From contig NZ_JAAAMV010000021.1 in assembly GCF_009909185.1 (NCBI RefSeq), forward strand, positions 48,023-112,022: a DNA stretch of 64,000 nt, written 5' to 3'. The position numbers and the translations under genes are program-made. The notes beneath the pieces are model-generated. The model had not been told where the DNA came from and made no database searches. It saw only the letters and a program-made list of their open reading frames with translations. This DNA comes from Paenibacillus glycinis. GTDB taxonomy: Bacteria > Bacillota > Bacilli > Paenibacillales > Paenibacillaceae. Below, in pieces: positions 51,067 to 59,270 of this stretch; within the stretch, counting starts at the first letter, position 1, and every line of letters starts with the position of its first letter.

Positions 51067-51183
51067 TCGATTGCCGCCTCCGAGCAAATCCCGGGCAAGC
51101 GAAAGCCACCCGACTTCGAGACTTGCTTCCGGCAAACCTCGAAGCAGAAAACCGGGTTAACGCGTCCTTAACGCGAATGAGCG

Positions 51184-53487
51184 CTACGGTACCAGAATTC
51201 CGAGTTTGTCGATTTCAGCCCCCCAATTGGGGTAGGAGAACTTGATCGTATTGCTGCCGGCGTTCAAATTCATGGTTGTCACATAGCTTCGAACGACATT
51301 AAAGCTTCCCGAATCCAGTCTGATTTTAAGCAACGTATTAGCTCCGCCATTCAGACTGTAGTTAGGCCATCTCTCGTCGGACGTCAGATAATTCAGCTTG
51401 ACTTTGTACGCCCCCGCTGCCGGTACGGTCACGTTGAATTGCACGGAGCCTCCATTACTGCCCAGGTTGCCGACTTTATTGCCGTTCGAGCAGTTGACGC
51501 AGCTTACGACATTAGCGGAGCCGGCAAGCGTAGCGCTCTCCGCTTCGTAGTACGTATAAGGATCGTTAGGCATGCTCGGCACCGTAGTCTTCGAGATCAA
51601 AACCGCGGCTCCTCCGGTTGCTAGAAGAGGAATCGTCAGCGTGGAGGAGGATGTCACCGTACTTGTCACTTTACTGATGGATTCTCCCGTGGCTCCGTCC
51701 TTATATACATAAGCCGTATAGTTGCCGGAACCCAGGTTCAGGCTCGAAAGAGGAATCGTGACGGTCCTCGCGGCGTCGGTCATCGCCCCGATATACCAGT
51801 CCGAACCGCTTCGCCTTGCCATCACGACGTGACTACCCGGGAAGCCGTCAAGGAGCTTGGTCTCGTCCCATGAGGCCGGCACGACGTGCAGAAGCTCCGT
51901 GCCTTTCCAGTTGCCGTAGATGTCGATGGAGTCGGCATAATTTTGAATTTTGGTTTCATAGACGATCGACATCGCCAATTGTTGGCCCTGCGTCGTGTTT
52001 TTGTTCGTGTTGCTAAGCGCGACGGGCGTGTAATCCATGGAGCCCAGCACGTTTCTCGTGAACGGAAGCGTGGTATTGTGAACGGCGGTCGGCGCCGGCG
52101 GCCAGTACAATTTGTAGCGTTCGGAGCCAAGCACCCCTTCCGAACCTATAATATTAGGCCAAGTACGCTCTTCTCCGCCCGGCTTCGTGGCGTTGTGAAA
52201 ATAGACCATCAGATGAAGCTCGGCGCAATAATCGGCTACCGACTCCAGGAAGCTCATCCCGACCTGCGATTCGTTCGCGGTCATGTCTACTTTTACGCCT
52301 TTAATGCCCCAGCTCGCCCATGTACGCAAATTCATCCTGCTCGCGCCATAGGGGGTATGAACATACGGACTTGCCCATATGAAGATGCCCACGTTCTTTG
52401 CGGCGGCGTATTGGACGAGATCCGCGATGGTACCGTCGGTCCATTTCACCCATCCGGCGTCGACGGTGACATATTTCCATCCCATTGAAGCTGCGAAATC
52501 CACATAATCTTTTTGGCGCGCGTAAGTAAAAGGCACTTCGCGATAGCCTTCGGGAACGCCCGGGTCGCCGTAATAGTCCTCGGACCACCAAGACCATGCG
52601 GCGTTACCCGGCTTGATCCAACTGGTGTCGGCGATTTTGGACGGCGGGTTCAGGTTTTGCACCAGGGTTGAATTGACGAGATCGTTCAGATTGTCGGTGA
52701 CGATCACGGCCCTGTACGGCGTCTGAAAAGGCAAAGCCGCTTGAATCTGCGTTCCGTACTGGGCTTGGTCGGCCCCGCAGGAAAACTTCATGTTCTGTCC
52801 CGAGCTCCCGGTGAGAATCGAAGGGCAATAAGTCCCGCCGGCGTTATAGACATTCGCTTCGGTAAATAAAGCCCAATAAGCGTTGTTGTTGATCGAGGCC
52901 AAAAAAGGCATGGTAACCGTACTGCTGTCTAACGTCGTGGAATTGTAATATTGCCAAGTTCCCTCGTACGTGTTGACCGGCGGGTATCCCCATCCGCCTG
53001 TGCCGTTAGGAAAGTTGTATTCGGTATATTCCTTTTCGATAAACGTCTCTCCCTGCCCGGGAAGATAGTATCGGAAACCGAATCCATCGTTATAGACCCG
53101 CATGTAGATTTTAAGCTGAGCCGAGCCCTTCGACACGACGTATTCCCGTTGTACCCCGTTATCCGTGTAGACGCTTTTTTTGCCGCCCGGTATCGAGTAG
53201 GTATTGTTCCACGACGTTGTGCCGGTGGATACGAACGACATGCCCGAGTAGAAATCCGCACCGGTGGTCTTTAGGCCTAACCGCGATTTTTCGACGATTG
53301 TCGCGCCGTTTTTGGTAACGGTGTAGAATAATTCCCCGCCTTCCAAGTACATCGTCGCCGTGAGCGAGCCATTAGGCGACGATGTGGTTTGCTGCGTTCC
53401 GGAATCGATCGCAAACGCCGAAGGTACAAACGTAAGCATAATCGTCCATACCATGATGAAGCTTACTACTTTCTTGAATGACATCAT
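51184..53487 (-). CDS. Secreted glycoside hydrolase family 97 enzyme with C-terminal carbohydrate-binding module
   Basis: The precursor is 767 residues from ATG 53487 (GGGAGGG just upstream; a second ATG follows at 53484). The signal peptide has a hydrophobic core VVSFIMVWTIMLTFV and is cut after AFA. GH97 features parallel the cytoplasmic paralogue: NTYSIPGGKKSVYTDNGV, FTRNVLGSMDYTPVALSN, GIKGVKVDMTANES with the retaining-type nucleophile Asp (about 405), and GSEGVLGSERYK with a candidate acid/base Glu. The last ~130 residues (YYEAESATLAGSANV to INTIKFSYPNWG-type strands) form a CBM35/6-like module. It probably trims polymer or side chains outside the cell, feeding the neighbouring importer. 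It is a single-gene unit with a leader of about 240 nt. Confidence 0.88.
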   Translation of the reverse strand: MMSFKKVVSFIMVWTIMLTFVPSAFAIDSGTQQTTSSPNGSLTATMYLEGGELFYTVTKNGATIVEKSRLGLKTTGADFYSGMSFVSTGTTSWNNTYSIPGGKKSVYTDNGVQREYVVSKGSAQLKIYMRVYNDGFGFRYYLPGQGETFIEKEYTEYNFPNGTGGWGYPPVNTYEGTWQYYNSTTLDSSTVTMPFLASINNNAYWALFTEANVYNAGGTYCPSILTGSSGQNMKFSCGADQAQYGTQIQAALPFQTPYRAVIVTDNLNDLVNSTLVQNLNPPSKIADTSWIKPGNAAWSWWSEDYYGDPGVPEGYREVPFTYARQKDYVDFAASMGWKYVTVDAGWVKWTDGTIADLVQYAAAKNVGIFIWASPYVHTPYGASRMNLRTWASWGIKGVKVDMTANESQVGMSFLESVADYCAELHLMVYFHNATKPGGEERTWPNIIGSEGVLGSERYKLYWPPAPTAVHNTTLPFTRNVLGSMDYTPVALSNTNKNTTQGQQLAMSIVYETKIQNYADSIDIYGNWKGTELLHVVPASWDETKLLDGFPGSHVVMARRSGSDWYIGAMTDAARTVTIPLSSLNLGSGNYTAYVYKDGATGESISKVTSTVTSSSTLTIPLLATGGAAVLISKTTVPSMPNDPYTYYEAESATLAGSANVVSCVNCSNGNKVGNLGSNGGSVQFNVTVPAAGAYKVKLNYLTSDERWPNYSLNGGANTLLKIRLDSGSFNVVRSYVTTMNLNAGSNTIKFSYPNWGAEIDKLGILVP

Positions 53488-53731
53488 TTTCCCTCCCTCA
53501 ATTAATCGCTCAAAGCTAAAGAAGTACGCCATCCGATCGAACCCTGCATGCTTGCCGATAAGGAAGTCCCGAATTCCGGATGCTTGGCCGATCATCCGCG
53601 AATGCCCTATGGAGTCAAGGTATCGGTCCGTAGGAAAATCAATTCGTTGGCTTGTTTTGCAAAGGATGATTGGGCATTCGCTTTCACTTCATATCCCTCC
53701 TTTCCACGCCTAAGACCGGTCGACTGACTCT

Positions 53732-53804
53732 ATTATCGGGGGAACGGGGAGAGGTCATCTATCACAATTTCCTCTGAATCCTATCGGAAACGAAAGATCT
53801 TGCG
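53732..53804 (-). promoter_or_regulatory. Secreted GH97 promoter with the shared 46-bp element
   Basis: A -10-like GATAAT (53737-53732, minus strand) is preceded 21 bp upstream by the 46-bp block 53759-53804, matching that before the importer operon at nearly the same distance (20 bp there). Transcription would start near 53725. The 53488-53731 stretch is then leader and shows no gene. Confidence 0.6.
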
Positions 53805-53848
53805 TCGGCGCTAGAGGCGAACGGACACGCGCTCCGATCGCAACGACG

Positions 53849-53940
53849 GGGATACCGACTCGATCTCGCGCAAAAAAAAGGCAGCCTCCCAGCAAGGAAG
53901 ACTGCCACTATCCGGGGCGCTCCCGGCATGTCCTCTCTCC
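53849..53940. pseudogene. Right copy of the ~88-bp repeat: remnant of a GNAT 3' end
   Basis: The segment aligns with the end of the GNAT gene and its hairpin at 40629-40716. The reading frame ending is not conserved: three extra bases lie in the A run and the TAA is changed to CAA. No more of a GNAT gene is detectable upstream. It marks the right edge of the low-GC GH97 region. Confidence 0.6.
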
Positions 53941-54030
53941 TATCGATTGCCGATCCGCAATGTGATAGGATTTAGATAGACAAAAAGACACGCCCGCCAT
54001 ACGCGCGGCGTGCGGCTAGGAGTGCTTGAG

Positions 54031-54756
54031 TTGGAAGCGTATTTGCTTGTCTTGGCGGTAGGCTTGGCCGCCGGAGCGATCAGCGGCGTGATCGGAACCG
54101 GTTCGTCCATCATGCTGCTGCCGGTGCTCGTCATGGCGTTCGGTCCGAAGGAAGCCGTGCCCATCATGGCGCTCGCGGCGGTCATGGCGAATCTAACCCG
54201 CGCATTCGCGTGGCGGCGCGAAATCGATTGGAAAGCGTGTTTCGCGTACTCCGTTACGGGCATTCCCGCCGCTGCCGTCGGCGCCCGGACGTTATTGGTC
54301 CTTCCGGTGCATGCCGTGGATATCGCGCTCGGCGCGTTCTTCCTGGCGATGATTCCCGTCAAACGCTGGCTGGACGCCAAAAAGCTGCGCATCCAGTTAT
54401 GGCAGCTCGCCATCGCCGGGGCCGTCATCGGCTTCCTGACCGGCGTCGTGCTCTCCACGGGCCCGCTGAGCGTTCCCGCCTTCACGTCCTACGGCCTCGC
54501 GAAGGGCGGCTTCCTGGCCACGGAATCCGCCAGTTCGTTGGCGCTCTACGTCAGCAAGCTCGCCACGTTCCGCGAGCTGGGCGCGCTACCGCCGAAGATC
54601 GTGCTTCAAGGCTTGATCGTCGGGTCCTCCCTCATGCTCGGAACCTTCCTGTCCAAGCGCCTCGTGCATCGCATGAGCCTCGCTTCGTTCCGTTATGTGC
54701 TCGACATCCTGATGCTCTGCTCCGGAATCGCCATGCTGTGGGCGGCGATGCAATAA
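54031..54756 (+). CDS. TauE/SafE-family membrane exporter
   Basis: The protein is 241 residues from TTG 54031, 8 nt after AGGAG; GTG codons in frame at 54010 and 54022 are alternatives. About seven to eight helices are seen, with the two inverted family repeats: GLAAGAISGVIGTGSSIMLLPVLVMAFG, and GAVIGFLTGVVLSTGPLSVPAF followed by ALYVSKLATF. Members move sulfite, sulfonates or sulfoacetate-type anions; most, including this one, have unknown substrate. It stands alone, convergent with the P-loop gene and without a visible terminator. Confidence 0.8.
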   Translation: MEAYLLVLAVGLAAGAISGVIGTGSSIMLLPVLVMAFGPKEAVPIMALAAVMANLTRAFAWRREIDWKACFAYSVTGIPAAAVGARTLLVLPVHAVDIALGAFFLAMIPVKRWLDAKKLRIQLWQLAIAGAVIGFLTGVVLSTGPLSVPAFTSYGLAKGGFLATESASSLALYVSKLATFRELGALPPKIVLQGLIVGSSLMLGTFLSKRLVHRMSLASFRYVLDILMLCSGIAMLWAAMQ

Positions 54757-54780
54757 TCGCTGCCCGCCTATCATTGCCGG

Positions 54781-55635
54781 CTAGCGTGCAAGCTTGAAAT
54801 AATCGGACAGGATGTCCGCTAATACTTGCTTGTACGCAGCTCTATCGAACGAAGCATTATCGACCTTCACTTTGGTTAACCGTAGGTCGTTGTAAATCTC
54901 CTCTTCCAGCTCCTTCCTTGCCCGCAGAACCTTCAACGTTCCATCCAACCCTTTGAAGCCGTGCGTTTTGCCATACTTTTGGTTCGTATAGTAGTCGATG
55001 AAGCCCTCCGACCATTCCTTCGGCCTTTCCGCCACGGCCTTCCCGAAGGCACGATCAAGATCGCGCTGCTCCACGTAGATCAATAAGGGATCCAGACGCG
55101 CCGCAATCGCCGCCAGTTCTACAACATACCCGATGACGTCTTCCTTCCTTGCGCCGTGTTTAATCATGCCCATCGTCACGGGATTTTGGATAAAACAGCA
55201 TTCGAAAACGAAGACGTCCGTGCCGCCCGAAGCGTTCTCCGCAAACGATCGCCATCGATCCGTTACGAGCTGCCTGTTCCGATCGAGCGATAATTCGTAG
55301 ATATCTTTCGTTACAATAGCCTGCAGCCATTCATCCGAGAAGATCGAGCCGGACTCATGGAGCAGTTTTCGATAGGGCAGCAGATTATCGCCGGCCTTCG
55401 CAATCCTGCGATGATTCAGCAGTTCTCTATGCTGTTCGTGGGCAGCCAATAAGGCGTCCCATTCGTCGTTCTTGAAAAGAGCGACGCCGTCGTAATCCGC
55501 CGGATGATCCAGATTCCCCTCCAAGAAAAGCGGAGCGCGTAGGTTCCTTTCCGTCAAAATTTCATGAACGAGCAGAGCCGTCGTCGTTTTCCCGAATCCC
55601 GGCAACCCCTCGATCAACGCTAATTTCGGGTTCAT
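54781..55635 (-). CDS. P-loop NTPase/kinase-like protein
   Basis: The protein is 284 residues from ATG 55635, 8 nt after AGGAGG. The Walker A GLPGFGKTT (about 10-18) follows a first strand, LALIEG. DVFVFECCFIQNP looks like the Walker B or strand-3 region, and DPLLIYVEQRDLDRAF resembles the lid region of nucleoside or small-molecule kinases. I recognise no named family; a kinase of the thymidylate/chloramphenicol-phosphotransferase type is possible. It lies 17 bp after the stalk-domain gene and shares its transcript. Confidence 0.65.
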   Translation of the reverse strand: MNPKLALIEGLPGFGKTTTALLVHEILTERNLRAPLFLEGNLDHPADYDGVALFKNDEWDALLAAHEQHRELLNHRRIAKAGDNLLPYRKLLHESGSIFSDEWLQAIVTKDIYELSLDRNRQLVTDRWRSFAENASGGTDVFVFECCFIQNPVTMGMIKHGARKEDVIGYVVELAAIAARLDPLLIYVEQRDLDRAFGKAVAERPKEWSEGFIDYYTNQKYGKTHGFKGLDGTLKVLRARKELEEEIYNDLRLTKVKVDNASFDRAAYKQVLADILSDYFKLAR

Positions 55636-55652
55636 GCGTAAAGCCTCCTGTC

Positions 55653-56531
55653 CTATGCCGCTGCATCGATGCGCTGCTCGCCGTCGATCGGCACGATGTT
55701 CCAGCCGTTCGGATTATCCGGATCCCCGAGCCGCCAGGTTTGCAGCGGTTTTCCGTTTTCGTCCGTTCTTCCGTAATCCAACAGGCCGGCCATGAATTCA
55801 TCCCAGAAAAAGACCGAAGCGCCAAAGCTCGGCACCGTCCCCCATGCTTGATTCTTCTCCGGATAAACCTTTCCTTTCAACACGGCAAGCCCTTCGTCGT
55901 TCACCTCGTAGTAGCTGGTTTCGCCTTCCATTTCCACCGTGAAGCGCAGCGTCTCGCCCTCCGGGAACGAATAGCTCGTGCTGCTCCACCCTTCCCAATT
56001 CACGTCAAACGAAGGGACGGAGCCGTTCGAGACACGGGACAAGCCGATCGCGATTCGCCGTGCTTCCGTCAGGTCGCCGTTCATAAGCATCTTATAGTCC
56101 GATTGCCCTCTAGGCGTACGAACGATCACTCGCTTTTCCGTGGCATTATTCGTTACCTGCACGCCGAGCGTCTCGCCGATAAACCGCAAGGGAACATAAG
56201 TAAGACCGTTCTTGACCACGGCGGGGACGTCGAGCACGACGGGCTTGCCGTTGACCGCGGCCGTCTTCTCTCCGACCTTCATCTGCAGGAACTTGCTGTT
56301 GTCCTTGGTATGCGCCGTGACGATATGCGTCTTGTTGTCGTAGGCAAACACAAGCCATGACGGATCCGTCAGCGCGCGCAGTTTGACAAGCGTGCTGCCT
56401 TCGACCGTGATCGCTTCGTCCTGCACGGCATGACCGTTTACGAAAAGCGCGGCAAACGCCGAAGAACGCCAAAAAAAGAAACTGCCCAATAGAACAAAAA
56501 GAACGATTGCCCGCTTAGCCCCGCTCACCAC
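55653..56531 (-). CDS. Exported stalk-domain protein (copper-amine-oxidase-like N-terminal domain)
   Basis: The protein is 292 residues from GTG 56531, which has GGGAG 7 nt upstream; ATG 56564 gives a longer N terminus but no ribosome site. A signal peptide or anchor (IVLFVLLGSFFFWRSSAFA) is followed by a stalk domain at about 28-130: LFVNGHAV, TLVKLRAL, KTAAVNGKPVVLDVP, and VPLRFIGETLGVQV with NATEKRVIVRTP. The C-terminal half is Trp/Tyr-rich and unrecognised (DYKMLMNGDLTEARRIAIGLSR). It is a second member of the family seen at 9.4-10.3 kb but with a different partner. Function outside the membrane is unknown. Confidence 0.75.
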   Translation of the reverse strand: MVSGAKRAIVLFVLLGSFFFWRSSAFAALFVNGHAVQDEAITVEGSTLVKLRALTDPSWLVFAYDNKTHIVTAHTKDNSKFLQMKVGEKTAAVNGKPVVLDVPAVVKNGLTYVPLRFIGETLGVQVTNNATEKRVIVRTPRGQSDYKMLMNGDLTEARRIAIGLSRVSNGSVPSFDVNWEGWSSTSYSFPEGETLRFTVEMEGETSYYEVNDEGLAVLKGKVYPEKNQAWGTVPSFGASVFFWDEFMAGLLDYGRTDENGKPLQTWRLGDPDNPNGWNIVPIDGEQRIDAAA

Positions 56532-56699
56532 GATCACGCTCCCTATGAAACAATTCCCACTCATTAGGCGCTCAAGGTAAACCAGGGTTGCGCAAAGTTT
56601 CTCGATCCCGCCAAGTTCGCCGCGACATTGAATCGCAGCAATCGCAGCACCACGGAAGAGAGCGCCAAACGCAAAAACCGGAGCCCCGTTTCGGAGCTC

Positions 56700-57104
56700 C
56701 GGCCAGAAAAACTGCAGCGCAGGTTTTGCGAATGAGCGCGACTTTGGTGCGGAGCACCACGAGAGCGCTCATCGCAATAACCGGAGCCCGAGCCCCGCTA
56801 CGAAGCCCCGGCCCTCAAAAAGCACAGCGCAGGTTTTGCGAATGAGCGCGACTTTGGTGCGGAGCACCACGAGAGCGCTCATCGCAAACACCGGAGCCCC
56901 GCTCGAAGCCTCGGCCCACAAAAAGCACAGCGCAGGTTTTGCGAATGAGCGCGACTTTGGTGCGGAGCACCACGAGAGCACTCATCGCAAACACCGGAGC
57001 CCCGCTTCGGAGCTCCGGCCAGCAAAACTGCAGCGCAGGTTTTGCGAATGAGCGCGACTTTGGTGCGGAGCACCACGAGAGCGCTCATCGCAAACACCGG
57101 AGCC
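56700..57104. repeat. Palindromic repeat field B: four copies, 103-110-bp spacing
   Basis: AGGTTTTGCG begins at 56721, 56831, 56934 and 57037. Each copy reads GCGAATGAGCGC, then a GGTGCGGAGCACC hairpin, then GCGCTCATCGC, so the whole core is a large cruciform-type palindrome. GCTCCGG-rich linkers lie between copies. It is the reverse complement of the module at 17.9-18.3 kb. The last copy runs to the EcsB stop. 56532-56699 contains no other gene. Confidence 0.85.
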
Positions 57105-58349
57105 CTAGTCGTCCTCCGGATCAAACTTCAGCAGCCGCTTCATCCGCGCCTGGCGCAGCACGAGCACGTACAGAAGCGACAGCGCCAGCGCGATGAGCGC
57201 GGGCACGAGATCTCCTTTGCGCGGCAGCAGAATGCCATGCGGCAGCCAGATCAGGACCGCGCAGATCAGAGCCGCGATGCGGTCGACGCGCAGCACGGCG
57301 TCATGACGCGTCTGCTCCGGCAGCGGATAGACCAGGCGCCAGACCGAATGCTTGTGCGACTGCGCCAGCGAACCCAGCTGTATGCCGCTCAGCCAGACGA
57401 ACAGGAGACAGACGGCCGCCGAGCCCCAGCCCTGCAGAAGCCCCGAATAAGCGGACAGCATGCCCGAGAACATGCCGAGACCCGTTAGCCGCATGACGAT
57501 GCCGCCAAGCTCCGTGCGGATAAGCGTATGCGCGTACAAATACGTAAACGCGCTCCGTTTGCCGTAAGAGACGAACCGTGCCAGCCAGGAGAGATACCGC
57601 CGGGACCGCACGGCGGCGGTTTCCGTCGGAACGTCGGCGAAGGCGCTGAAGAAGGCCATGTAGCGCCGGCGCGTCACCTGCTCCTCGGCGATCAAGGTCA
57701 GCCAGGGCAGCGGATACCGGGACTGCCGCGAATAGAGCAGCCAGAACAAGCCGCCGATCACGACGAGATACAGCAGCGTCTTCCAGAGCTCCGTCTGCAG
57801 CAGCGCGCCCGCGGCAATCGCGGTCGAGGCCCAGCGCAGCAGCCGGATGGCCCGTCTGCCGGCGCGCCCGACAAGCTGCCGCTCTCGCCAGGCGGCGAAC
57901 AGGTTCATCAGCTTGAGCAGCAGCGCGAATATAACGATGACCAGCACGGGCGTCGTCGCCGGTCCCGCCAGATAAAGCGGCATATAGACCGCGCAGACGA
58001 GTAGCACCAATGCGGCGCAGGCAAGCCCGTTATAGCGGAAAGACCTGCGCAGGTAAGCGGGCATCTCCGCCTCGCGCGGCACCAGGAAGACGATGTCCGC
58101 CTCCCGCAGCCAAGTGCGGAGGGGACTCCAGCACAAGACCGGCGTCAAGGCGATGACGCCGACCAACGTAAACGGAAAGGAGGCCGGCATATTCCGCAGC
58201 AGCACCGCATAGCCGGCCAGCCCCGCGAGCAGGAGCATGATCACGACGCCGGGCAGCCCGCTTTGCGTCATGTCGCGGAAATACGGGATGCTGCCGCGCC
58301 AGAAGTCTCCGGCGCGCTTGCGCCATAACGACTCAATGGAACGATCCAT
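57105..58349 (-). CDS. ecsB: ABC transporter membrane protein EcsB
   Basis: The protein is 414 residues from ATG 58349 (GGGG 5 nt upstream; ATG 58361 is an alternative). It is a polytopic protein with about nine hydrophobic segments. EcsB hallmarks are the basic N terminus LWRKRAGDFWRGSIPYFRDM, the cytoplasmic block READIVFLVPREAEMPAYLRRSF and YPLPWLTLIAEEQVTRRRYMAFF. In B. subtilis EcsAB affects secretion, competence and regulated intramembrane proteolysis through RasP; the transported substrate is unsettled. It overlaps the ATPase gene by 17 bp. Palindromic repeats abut its stop. Confidence 0.88.
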   Translation of the reverse strand: MDRSIESLWRKRAGDFWRGSIPYFRDMTQSGLPGVVIMLLLAGLAGYAVLLRNMPASFPFTLVGVIALTPVLCWSPLRTWLREADIVFLVPREAEMPAYLRRSFRYNGLACAALVLLVCAVYMPLYLAGPATTPVLVIVIFALLLKLMNLFAAWRERQLVGRAGRRAIRLLRWASTAIAAGALLQTELWKTLLYLVVIGGLFWLLYSRQSRYPLPWLTLIAEEQVTRRRYMAFFSAFADVPTETAAVRSRRYLSWLARFVSYGKRSAFTYLYAHTLIRTELGGIVMRLTGLGMFSGMLSAYSGLLQGWGSAAVCLLFVWLSGIQLGSLAQSHKHSVWRLVYPLPEQTRHDAVLRVDRIAALICAVLIWLPHGILLPRKGDLVPALIALALSLLYVLVLRQARMKRLLKFDPEDD

Positions 58350-59103
58350 GCGATCCCCCATCCGCCACCAGCCGGTAGAAGGCTTCCTCCAGCGATCCCG
58401 CGCCGCCGCCGCGGGCCATGCCGGCCGCCTGGCAGACGTCCGCCAGCGTGCCTTGCGCGACGATCGCGCCTTGATGCAGCACGATGAACCGGCTGCAGTA
58501 CGACTCCACCGTGGACAAGATATGCGAGCTCATGAACACCGACGAGCCTTCCTTCGTGACCTCCACCAGCTTATCCAGCAGCGAGCGGATCCCGAGCGGG
58601 TCCAGCCCCAGGAACGGCTCGTCGATGACGTACAGCGACGGGCGCGCGAGCAGCGCGTTCATGATCATGACCTTTTGCCGCATGCCCTTCGACAGATGCG
58701 AAGCGAACGCGCGCCGCTTCGGCGTCATGTAGAATTCGTCCAGCAGGCTCTCGCTGCGCTTCTCGAAGAGCGCTTCCTCCACGTCGTACGCCATGCCCGT
58801 CAAGCGCAGATGCTCCTCCACCGTCAGCTCGTCGAAGAGCAGCGGCGACTCCGGCACGTAGGCCAGCGCTTGGCGGTACGCCTCCGGCTGCTCCGCGAGC
58901 GTATGACCGCCGATTCGGATCTCGCCCGCATGCGCCTGCATCAGTCCGAGAATATGCTTGATCGCCGTGCTCTTGCCGGCGCCGTTCAAGCCGATCAGCC
59001 CGACCATTTCGCCTGCGCCGACCTCGAAATTCAAATCATGCAGCACGGGCCGCCGGGGACTATATCCGCCTGTCAGCCCTTTGACTTCCAATACCGGTTT
59101 CAT
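58333..59103 (-). CDS. ecsA: ABC transporter ATPase EcsA
   Basis: The protein is 256 residues from ATG 59103 (GAGGTG 6 nt upstream). It has Walker A GLNGAGKST, signature LSKGMRQK, Walker B LYVIDEPFLGLDP and H-loop MSSHIL. The block YVPESPLLFDELTVEEHL is typical of EcsA. It forms a two-gene operon with ecsB. EcsC is not in the window. Confidence 0.9.
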   Translation of the reverse strand: MKPVLEVKGLTGGYSPRRPVLHDLNFEVGAGEMVGLIGLNGAGKSTAIKHILGLMQAHAGEIRIGGHTLAEQPEAYRQALAYVPESPLLFDELTVEEHLRLTGMAYDVEEALFEKRSESLLDEFYMTPKRRAFASHLSKGMRQKVMIMNALLARPSLYVIDEPFLGLDPLGIRSLLDKLVEVTKEGSSVFMSSHILSTVESYCSRFIVLHQGAIVAQGTLADVCQAAGMARGGGAGSLEEAFYRLVADGGSHGSFH

Positions 59104-59195
59104 CGCGATCACCTCTTTGTTCTACCCTGAATACTACCAAATTTTCGAAGAAATGAAAAACGCCGCTCCTCCGCGCGCCCCGTTTCTTCTATATA

Positions 59196-59238
59196 AGAAA
59201 GACCGGCCCCAGTCATGTGGCATGACTGGAACCGGTCT
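59196..59238 (-). terminator. Terminator of the SLH-protein gene
   Basis: On the minus strand GACCGGTTCCAGTCATG (59237-59221) pairs with CATGACTGGGGCCGGTC (59217-59201) with one mismatch, followed by TTTCTTATAT. It separates the SLH gene from ecsA. Confidence 0.85.
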
Positions 59239-59270
59239 CGAATGCTGCGGAGCCGTTGCGGCGAGGCGCT

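Noticed and set aside
56700..57104. Possible CRISPR array or small-protein family (70-80-codon frames)
   Set aside because: The intervals are themselves repeats and the core is a large palindrome; the small frames are repeat translations without ribosome sites.
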